From Pollenia angustigena (lineage: Eukaryota > Arthropoda > Insecta > Diptera > Polleniidae), in NCBI GenBank assembly GCA_930367215.1, contig OV884059.1, positions 72,263,393 through 72,327,392 of the forward strand: a stretch of 64,000 bases of DNA, in the 5' to 3' direction. Below are positions 55,920 through 64,000 of the stretch, one piece after another (position 1 is the stretch's first letter; the number at the start of each line of letters is the position of its first letter). The position numbers and the translations under genes are program-made. The notes beneath the pieces were generated by a model. It saw only the letters and a program-made list of their open reading frames with translations. It was not told the origin of the DNA and ran no database searches.

Positions 55920-56270
55920 TAAAAGTTTTTCCGAATCATAATTTAAAGAAGAGCAAAAAGTATTGCTTCATTTTAGATTTCATGCGACATTGTTTACCCC
56001 GCAAAGGTCTTTGCACCCATTGTCTAAATCTTCTGTTCGATATTTCGCATAGTCTGGTTCAAATTTTATTCACATAGACTTGCAAGTTAAATAAACCTCA
56101 CAAGAAAAAGTCTAATGAGGTCGAACCGCACAATCCCGGTGGCCAGTTAATAACGCTTCTTCTAAAAATTTCATGCCCTCAAGATAGAAAACATCCTTTT
56201 GCTATCTGTTTTGGCATGTGGAAGTAATAAATCAATGACAGCTAATTTCGACTAAACGGGGAAATTAAAT
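55920..56270 (-). pseudogene. mariner-family transposase relic 4
   Basis: Minus strand from about 56185: EIFRRSVINWPPGLCGSTSL followed by DFFL*GLFNLQVYVNKI. This corresponds to the NWPPRSCDLTPLDFFLWGYxK block that contains the third catalytic D in relics 1 and 2. Here that D is replaced (CGSTSLD), and a stop replaces the Trp. Upstream parts with the first two D residues are not recognisable. Confidence 0.65.
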
Positions 56271-56773
56271 TTATTCTCAAAATTTTTAATTTTGGTGAGT
56301 TTTATCCAAAACTGCTCTGGCAAAATAATTACAAAAGATCTCCGCTCTTTAAAATTTTTTTTTTACAAATTAACGTTAAAATCAAAGCATTACAGCATTA
56401 CGGCAAGCGATGACTTAGAGAAATTTAACAATTTGTAATGTTGCCGTATCAACAATTTTATTTGTAAGTTATTACAAATCGAAAAAGGTTGCCAATTGTA
56501 TATGTATGTAGAGTTTTGCCATTCACTTAAAAGTTCCTACATTGAAGTGTTTTCAAAAATATGTCCTTTTTTCCTTACAGCCATTTTTTTAGAAAAAAAT
56601 CCCTACAAATAGGGATTGAGTTTCCCTACGTATAACATCACTGGCTGCCACAAACAATTTGAAGATAAATAAAATTTTGCATACGTTACGTATGAGTAAT
56701 ATTTATTTTATTCTTTATAGAAACAAATAATTATCATACGCTAATGGCCAATTTCATAAATTCTATTTAATAG

Positions 56774-57139
56774 CCCTGCAAATAATAGGACCAGTCCAAA
56801 CACGCGTGTAAAGCGTATCACACAAGGGACCAGGACTACTCCAAAAGTAACCCAAACGTATGGAAAAAACATGGTCTATTTAACATTACGATGTCCTAGG
56901 AGAGGACCATATAACCCACCTTTGGACTACTAAGGAGTAGTTTTAAAACTACTCCATGGTATAAACAAGAGGATTAGTCATTTAAAAACGAAAGCACGTC
57001 GTTAAAAACCGAAGACATGTCGTCTCACTACAAACACTTTTTAACAATGACATGGTCCATGCTTGCATTACATCGGACCAGCCCATGGAGTAGTCCATTT
57101 TATCAAAATGGATCAGGTGGTCCAATTTTATTTGCAGGG
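56774..57139. mobile_element. MITE with CCCTGCAAATAA ends, 366 bp
   Basis: CCCTGCAAATAATAGGACCA on the left mirrors TGGTCCAATTTTATTTGCAG GG on the right. Inside, GGACCA/TGGTCC and ACTACTCC/GGAGTAGT recur in both orientations (about 56788, 56839, 56902, 56935, 57050, 57075). Its right tip touches the next element. Confidence 0.72.
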
Positions 57140-58018
57140 AAGGTATTCAATTAATCGATTATTCGCGCGACTAATTATTCGAGGCACGAATTTAATCGAA
57201 TAATAATCGAACAATTTAATATTATCGGTTAATCGAATAATTTTATATTTGTCTAGTTTAGAAGTTAAAAAAAAAAATTGCAACAGTTTAACAAATGGTA
57301 CTTCATGTTATTAAAGAGGAAAACTTTTTAAATAAAAAAAGCATTAAAATTTAAGCAAAATTTCTAAAATAATCGTTTAAACAGAGTTTATAGTTTAAAA
57401 GTTTATGTTTTTAACGATTTCTTTATTTTGTTTTGATGAAACTTGATTTAGAAAGGATACTTCTGCTTATTGTTGACGTTGGAGAGATTGCAAGTAAAGC
57501 GTTATTAAGCATATCCAATTTCTCTGTTCTTTTTCTTGTCTTTTCCAAAAATTGGTAGTCTTTAACTTTTCCACTTAAATTTCATTTTGATTTTATTTTT
57601 TTGTTTAGCAATTTTAGTACTTTTAATAGGATTGTTAAGGTCTGGTAGAAGATTGTTTTCATTGATCTCAAAAAAATCATTTTCTTAATCTGAATCGTTG
57701 TGCCACAAGTCTGTACTAAACATGTTTAAAAATAAATGTTTGTACTGCACTATGCATATTTTAACAAATTGTAGCTCGAAGGAAATGTTTCTGAGTATGG
57801 AAACAATAAAAGCTTGTTTAGAACGTACTGGCTTGCTTTTTAACATACAAGAAAAGAACCAATACTGCGTAAAACAAATTTTCGATTAATCGATTAATCG
57901 ACATAAATTATTCCAATTATTCGTTAATCGAAAATAAACAACTTTTAAATTATTCGAAAACTTAATCGCCCAAAACTAATCGATTAATCGAACAACGGTT
58001 AATCGTTGGAATACCCTT
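57140..58018. mobile_element. hAT-like element with TTAATCGATTAATCG repeats, ~879 bp
   Basis: AAGGTATTCAATTAATCGAT on the left; reverse complement of the right end AAGGGTATTCCAACGATTAA. About 100 bases at each end are filled with ATCGATTA palindromic motifs. The GGTATTC tip relates it to 43076-44381. No target duplication is seen, partly because the left tip abuts the preceding MITE. The 63-aa frame inside is not convincing. Confidence 0.65.
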
Positions 58019-58366
58019 ATATTTAAATAACAATTTATATTTAAAAATAGTTTTTCATTTCTTTTTATTTTTATTTGACATACAAAACGAATTTTAAACA
58101 TAAATTGATATATAAATAAATTGGTGAAATCGGCCAATAGTATGATTTTTGAAAAAAGGAAATTACAGAGCTTATACTGCTTTTATTCAGTAACGGATTC
58201 GCTCTTAAAAGCAACCAAAGTTCGGGTTCGGTCTTCAATAGTGCATTTGATCGGACGCTATAAGTTTATATGTTTTTTTTTTTGACAAAATCGCGTAAAG
58301 CATAAATGCTCTAATCGTCTGTAAAGGAATTTGAAACACCACCCATCAAGAAAATAATTCTTAAAT

Positions 58367-59103
58367 AATTTCAAAAGATTTTGCTATTCGTGCTTAATTC
58401 CCAGTTTTTATTCTTGACAAAAAACACTTGAAATTTATTGTTGATGGGATAAGCTATTCCTATGCATTTCACTGGTTGCTTAGGCCAGATCATCGGGAAA
58501 CTTCATCCATAAAGATTTTAGACAAACTAAAGATATTAAACCAAATAAAACTGTTAAACGTATAAGAATTATAGCAACAGTTCTACTTGTAACAATATCA
58601 AAGCTTGAACAAAACACATCAACAATAAACAACAGTGGGTTTATCTCATCTTACATTCCCCACTACAATTAGTTGAAATTCTCTCAACATTAATTGTAGT
58701 TGTAAGTAGGTTAAGAAAAACTAAATAAAAAACAAACAACAACTTACAAAAGATGTTGTCAATTAAGTGTTTTTTTAGGCCGTGCACTTGCCTGTTTATT
58801 ATCAAAAAGTAATTTCAATTTTTGGGAATACAAAATTTTAATTTCAAAAGATTTTGCTATTCGTGCTTAATTCTTAAATAATTGTAGTGGGGAATGTAAG
58901 AAGAGATAAATTCACTGTTTATTGTTGTTGTGTAAGCTTTGATTTGGTTACAAGTTAAACTGTTGCTTATAATTCTTATTCGTTTAACAGTTTTTTTGGT
59001 TTAATATCTTTGGTTTTTCTAAAATCTTTGGATGAAGTTTCAACAATAAATTTCAGTGTTTTCATCAAGAATAAAAATTGGGAACAAACAAAATCTTGTA
59101 AAT
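58367..59103. mobile_element. Foldback element, copy 2 (right arm decayed)
   Basis: The left arm and spacer follow 45677 onward almost base for base, including the inner AATTTTTGGGAATACAAAAT copy followed by TTCGTGCTTAATTC. The right arm is shortened: about 50 bases around the CCTGATGATCTGG segment are deleted (near 59040), and the outer end is eroded (AACAAAATCTTGTAAATT). So this copy can no longer fold fully. Confidence 0.75.
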
Positions 59104-59388
59104 TAATTGTTAAATAAATATTTACAAAAAAAAAGTCCAATTTTAAACAGATATTTACATGATGATGGCCTAAGACCAAAACTTATGGTAAGCCGATACG
59201 TAAATATGTTAAATTGATTAAATATATTTTATCTGAAGAATAATATTTTTTAAAATGGCGAATCATCTCTTTTAAAATAGGTAAAACTTGTATTATCATA
59301 GGGAACTGAACCTCCACTTCTTTCCTATCACTTTCCACTAACAATTTTATTATTATTCATTCATTTTTTGCTCTTTGTTCAAGCTTAT

Positions 59389-59514
59389 GTGTTGTTTCCA
59401 GGTGACAAGCAATTGATTGTTAAGTAAAATTTATATGAAAAGTACTCAAAAAACTGAGTGATTTTCATATAAATTTTTCTGCACAATCAATTGTTTGTCA
59501 CCTGGAAACAGCAC
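59389..59514. mobile_element. Hairpin MITE, 126 bp
   Basis: GTGTTGTTTCCAGGTGACAA, then GCAATTGATTGT and AAATTTATATGAAAA, up to TACTCA is mirrored by TGAGTGATTTTCATATAAAT...TTGTCACCTGGAAACAGCAC. Arms of about 60 bases leave a loop of only a few bases. Confidence 0.7.
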
Positions 59515-59944
59515 CTTAATATCACAATTATTTCTATTATTTTGTTTTATTGTTCTTTTCTATTTATTCTGTAAACAAATACAGCTGAAATAGAAATATT
59601 TTGCAAAAAAAAAAAATCTTCAGGCTTTAATTTAAACCAAGTGGAAAATTAAATTCAACTTTTGTTGGCGTTTATATTTATCATCATTGTTGTTCTTGTA
59701 GTTGATGTTTTTGAACAAGCAATAGCTGGTTTTAGCTGCTATTGTGTTGGCAACTAAAGGAAAAATATTAGAAAAACAACCGCCTTTAGACATGCCTTAA
59801 ATGTTTGAATTTGGCAACTGGTACAATGTTTAATTTAAAAGAGAATCTCTATTGAAACAAAATGATTTTCTCTTGTTTTGTAATTTTTACTACTATGAAC
59901 TAATATGTTCATTCAGAAGTTTTTTTTTTAATCTTATGACATCT
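59515..59944. other. A/T-rich stretch, nothing recognised
   Basis: No frame, terminal repeat or motif noticed. Confidence 0.45.
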
Positions 59945-60376
59945 TGTTCCTACACTTCGGCGAATACAGGATGCAGGATAGCCAGGCAATTGTGGACCCG
60001 TATAGATGACGGGCGAACAATGGCTCTACTAACGTTGAACAAAAGAGACGTATCACTTTTTTGTCAAGGGGCATTTTATATAAGTAGGCATGCACAGCGT
60101 TTGGGAGCAGGATACTTTAATTACTGCCGCAGCTGCGATGACGAAAATGAGAAGGAGGACGTTGAACACTTTCTCTGTCACTGTAGTGCACTTGCGATAA
60201 GACGATTGTTTGAAATGGTATTCGCCACCTTTGCGGAATTATATGATAAATCTGGCCTTGAACTGGACCGTATTTTAACATTCGGTAGATGTTCGGGTTG
60301 TCTTTATGATTGGGGTGTTGTTAAGTGGAACTCCATGGTATCACAATGGACCATGTGGTCTAAGTGCAGCCGATGA
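59945..60376 (+). pseudogene. R1/LOA-type LINE C-terminal fragment, open frame
   Basis: Within an open frame (59852-60376), the last ~140 residues carry RIARQLWTRIDDGRTMALL, LNKRDVSLF, RHAQRLGAGYFNYCRSCDDE and EKEDVEHFLCHCSALAIRRL. This is the C-terminal Cys/His motif (C-x2-C...H-x4-C type) of R1/LOA-group LINE ORF2, presumably nucleic-acid binding. The frame ends at TGA 60374-60376. Upstream of about 59945 there is no RNase H or RT, so this is a severely 5'-truncated insertion. It is the least damaged of the three fragments of this group in the window (others 545-880 and 28372-29115). Confidence 0.8.
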
Positions 60377-61872
60377 GTACTGACTACTCAACTAAGGCTC
60401 ACGAAAATTATGTTTTTCGATTGATTTAAATGATCGGCAAAGAGTATTTTAAAGAGTTATTTTCAATATTATTTTCTGGTTATTCCATTTGAGGACTATG
60501 AAGTCAAATCCTTGCATTTTTCACCTTTTGTACAGCTAAAATAAGTATGAATTTCACTCTGTGTATATGAGTGTGCTAAAGAGTTTGTTTTGAATATTAC
60601 TTTTGGTTTTTTTTTCTCGCTTTTAGAAAATTCGCACCAACTTTATTGTTCTAGTTTGAAATGTACACAGTTACTTTGTTTTAGCTGTTTTATTGTATGT
60701 GTTCTACCAGCGGCATAGTGCTGCTAGTTTTTACTTGCAGTTATAGCAGTAACAACAATAGCTTTGATTGTAATTGAAGTGCCAGTGTTGCCACTTAATT
60801 GTATTTTTTTTATTCAATTTTCTCTCATTGTTGATGTTCATTGGATTGTTTATTTGCGAGTGAAGTACACAAAAATAAAAAAATTAGTTCATTGTTTTTA
60901 TGAAAAGTTTTTACACACTTTGAGTTTTCCAATTCGGAAAATTGTATTAAGTTTCAAATGTTCAAATATTCCTTTTGGCAAAAACCATGAGGAGTTTATT
61001 AAAAACAATTAATTTCTTTTTTTCAAACAAGGTTAGTTAGCAGTAAAAAAGGGATATTACACTTGTTGTTCGTATGATTTCATACTCAGCACATTTCCGT
61101 TTCCTTTCTGGCTGTTTGCGAGTTGTTTGTTTGATTGTTGGGGGGTTGGGGGGTTGGTCGGACTCGGGTATAAATAATAAAAACGTGACTTTGTTACAAG
61201 GCAAATTTGTAACAGTGAGTCAGTCGTTTTGGTATACAATACTCTGTAATCCTTTACACAGAATTTAAAAATATAATTTTGTTTACTTTTATTATTTGAA
61301 AAATTTTAAGTAGTTTCATTTTATTTGTTATTGCTTAGATTGCTTGCCACACAAGTTGCTGGTTAATTGAAATCTTAATTTTCAGTCATTTACAGTAAAA
61401 GGAAATTAAAAATTTAAACATTTTTGTGTAAATTTTTTGATTTAATTTAAATAATATTTTAAACTTGTCCAAAGTTTTAGCAAAAGTTTGTTTATTTTTA
61501 AATCACTTTAATTTTTCTTTGGAAATATTTGTTTTTGATTTCTTTCTACATACTTCAATTTTGTTCTATTTAAGAAAAAAAGGAAACTGGGTTAATTAAT
61601 TTCTTAATTGCTGTTTTATAACTTGGCAAATTAAAAAGTTTGCTTTCATTTAAGTTTTTGTTTGAAAAAAAAAACTGTGCAAATTAATCAAGTGTTGTTA
61701 GTTAGTGATTTTCTTAAAAAGAAAATAACATGTTGAGGTTTGAAATAACTAAGAAAAAAGCTTAGAATAACTTATTTAAGCTTAAAATTTTTCAAGAATA
61801 AATTAATTAAATGATGATGACTTTTCATCGGAATCTGTTCGGAAAACGATTAAACAGTAATTAAAAAATTAA
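60377..61872. other. A/T-rich stretch, nothing recognised
   Basis: Contains GGGGGGTTGGGGGGTTGG at 61140-61157 (a G-rich run). No convincing frame. The 3' end of the Jockey element begins at about 61873. Confidence 0.45.
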
Positions 61873-63835
61873 TTTTTTTTTTCCATTATTTTTGATTGAA
61901 TCTTCATATATTAAATATGAACTAACAATAATTAATCAAATCTTAACCTAATACGTTATTTTATGTCCTGTCAGTGCCAGACAAAATTTTCTTCTTCACG
62001 GGTTCTGTTCACTTATATATTTCGCTCATAAATAAACTTATGTTTATCGCTCATCTAATTGGGTAAGTGCTGCAGTGTCTCTTCTTCTTAAGCGAGTGTG
62101 GCCGCCATGATTTAAAATAATTCGAGCTAGTGGATTTGGGTGTTGTTCGAGCCTTTTTAAATGTTTTATTGCATATTTTGTAATCATAGTTTTAACTAAT
62201 GGCACATTGAGATCCTTATGAATGTTTGAGTTTTTAATATACCAGGGAGCTGCTGTGATTTTCGAAGAAGTTTATTTTGGCGCCTTTGCATTTTGTCGAT
62301 ATTAGAGGCCGAGGCAGTGCCCCATAGTTTAATACCGTAGCACCAGATAGGCTTTAAGATAGAGTTGTAAAGTAGAAGCTTGCAATCGAGACTAAGGACA
62401 GAATTTCTTCCATTAAGCCAATGAATTTGAATGGCTTTTAGTTTCATTTGAGTTAATTTTGCCTTTATATGGCATTTCCACGTTAATCGCCGATCCAGAT
62501 GTATACCGAAATATTTTACATGCGAATGTTGAGGAATTATTCGATTATTGATTGTAATAGGGGGGCAAGATTCCCGGCGCAAAGTGAATATTATATGTAC
62601 ACATTTTTGCTCATTGACCATTATCCTCCATTGTCTTAACCATATTTCTAGTTGAAATATATGATGCTGTAAGTAACGCGATGCTTCATAACGATTTTCG
62701 TGGACGCTTAGAAAAGCTGTATCGTCTGCAAATGTTGAAGTTTGTGTGTAGTTGCTTGTTGGCATGTCCGAAGTATAAATTAAGTATAATAGGGGGCCCA
62801 GGATGCTGCCTTGTGGGACTCCAGCTGCAATGAGCTGAGGTGAACTTAAGAAATTTCCTTCTTTAATAATAAACTGACGACCGACTAAGTAGCTTTTTAG
62901 CAGCTTGTGTGTGTTTGCTGGTAAATTTTGCTTCAATTTATGTAATAAGCCTTCATGCTTTATCAAAAGCTTGCGAAACATCGATGAAGAGTGCTGAGTA
63001 ATATTTCTTTTCTTCAAATGCTTTTTTTATGACATTTACTATTCGATGAGTCTGTTCGATTGTGCTGTGTTTTCTTCTAAATCCGAACTGATGGTTTGGA
63101 ATACATCTATTTTCACTTAAAATCGGTGTTAATTTTGAAACTAATAATTTCTCAAACAGCTTTGACATATTTGATAATAAGCTAATAGGCCTATAAGACT
63201 CAACTTTTGTATGATTTTTCCCTGGCTTTGGTATCATGGTAACTAAGGAAACCTTCCATTCTTGAGAGTAGTATTCAAGGCGTAAAATAGCATTAAAAAT
63301 AAAAAGAATAATTTTCTTCGCTATGCGAGGTAGCTCCAAAAGCAGTTTATTACTGATTTTATCAATACCAGGTGCCTTCTTAGTGTTTAAGTCACAAATA
63401 GCCTTTTCGATTTCTCTTATCTCAAATCTGAGGGGAATAGCTGCTCTAGCAGCAACAGGTGGTAACTCGACCGCAATATTGTGAGATATATTTGGTGTAA
63501 ATACGTTTTTCAAGTGACTAACAAACAGATTTCCTTTTTCAATATCGTTTCTTGCCCAACTACCATTCAAGTTTCTTAATGGTGGCATAGATATAACTGG
63601 CCTTTTTAGATTTCTAGCTGCACGCCATAATGAGTAGTCAGATTGTGGAGTTGCATCAAGTTCCTTAAGATATTTTCTCTAGAGAAGCCAATTTCTGATT
63701 CTGCAGTAACTTTCTTAGCCTTTTTGTGCATTCCTTTAATAAAATCTTTAGTTGCGGGGATCTGTAAAGTTGCCACTCTCTTCGAACTCTCCTTTTTTCA
63801 GTCAAGAGCCGCTTGACATCTGAAGAATATATTTT
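61873..63835 (-). mobile_element. Jockey-type LINE, 5'-truncated insertion
   Basis: Coding part 62048-63835 and a 3' untranslated part of about 170 bp, ending with a short A-tract (T-run on plus, about 61873-61882). The 5' end is lost within ORF2; endonuclease and ORF1 are missing, as is usual for target-primed insertions. Confidence 0.75.
62048..63835 (-). pseudogene. Jockey-type reverse transcriptase (ORF2 C-terminal two thirds)
   Basis: Minus strand. A basic linker (KRLLTEKRRVRREWQLYRS, 63820-63765) leads to SDYSLWRAARNLKRP (about 63640). The RT follows: APGIDKISNKLL, GKNHTKVESYRPISLLSNMS, HQFGFRRKHSTIEQ, ALFIDVSQAFDKA (motif A), GVPQGSILGPLLYLIYTSDM (motif B), TFADDTAFLS (motif C, catalytic ADD intact) and VKYFGIHLDRRLTWK (motif E). 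The C-terminus is LNVPLVKTMI...GGHTRLRRRDTA and ends at TAA near 62051. Three frame breaks: about 63675, about 62965 (a short deletion just after motif A) and about 62250-62280. Jockey clade is well supported by motif spacing and the ASRYLQHHIFQLEIWLRQWR segment. Confidence 0.88.
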
Positions 63836-64000
63836 ATAAAATTAATTTACACAGTTTCTTTTTTCCTACGCCTTCGTTACATGTATACCCTGCAGCAGTA
63901 AATTCTTGTATTGTTGCAATGTGGCATGATGTTCTAGGATGTTCTCGGCGTCGAAAACAATCCATCCAAATTTTCTTTGGAGAATGTGTTATGGGATTGG
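63836..64000. other. Window end, nothing recognised
   Basis: Sequence upstream of the truncated Jockey 5' end. No frame or repeat noticed in these 165 bases. Confidence 0.4.

Noticed and set aside
56560..56643. CATCACTG (56636-56643) as a right hAT end
   Set aside because: The CAGTGATG-type tip is suggestive, but no matching left end with a GCTGCCAC duplication is present.

Overview
The window is A/T-rich eukaryotic DNA with no gene I can assign to the host. It consists of transposable elements, many inserted into one another, separated by low-complexity A/T-rich sequence. It looks like an intergenic, long-intron or pericentromeric stretch of a large dipteran genome, most likely a calyptrate fly (blowfly or house-fly relative). 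The reasons are the element mix (copia with a GGTTATGGGCCCAG primer site, Jockey, R1/LOA-like and RTE-like LINEs, mariner relics), DINE-1/mini-me-like repeats with (GTCY)n and TATACCC ends, and many non-autonomous hAT elements. The species assignment is inference. I see no rRNA, CRISPR array or functional tRNA.

Layout: 1-2.06 kb holds an R1/LOA-type LINE relic and a 748-bp inverted-repeat element. From 2.06 to 11.13 kb is a stack of nested insertions. A DINE-like repeat carrying a ~153-bp tandem array was hit by a Ty1/copia element (2287-9737; 309-bp LTRs differing at one base; target duplication AAGAT). The copia pol gene was then hit by a hAT element (3752-6385; duplication GCTGAAGG). That hAT carries a TA-flanked repeat (4446-5546), which in turn carries a Harbinger-like MITE (4532-4829). 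From 11.6 to 20 kb are foldback, TIR and hAT elements, including a second copy of the TA-flanked repeat with its own insertions (14139-16148). From 22 to 26 kb are three mariner-family transposase relics. 28.4-29.1 kb is an antisense R1/LOA-type relic. 30.5-34.8 kb holds several copies of one hAT family, one inserted into another. 36-36.7 kb is an RTE/SINE-like repeat with a near-perfect hairpin. 38.0-39.45 kb is a hAT element carrying a SINE-like repeat. 43-44.4 kb is another hAT. 45-51.2 kb holds two RTE-like LINE relics in opposite orientation and a foldback element with two 296-bp arms. 51.8-59.5 kb holds MITEs, a LINE 3' fragment, a head-to-tail SINE dimer, another mariner relic and a second foldback copy. 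59.9-63.8 kb has an R1/LOA-type C-terminus and a 5'-truncated Jockey element.

No element retains an intact transposase or polyprotein. Six non-autonomous hAT-type elements with exact or 7/8-matching 8-bp target duplications show that an active hAT source existed elsewhere. The near-identical copia LTRs show that copia and the hAT that later broke it were active recently. Element boundaries come from reading terminal repeats and target duplications by eye. Family names below superfamily level are inference, because no database search was possible.
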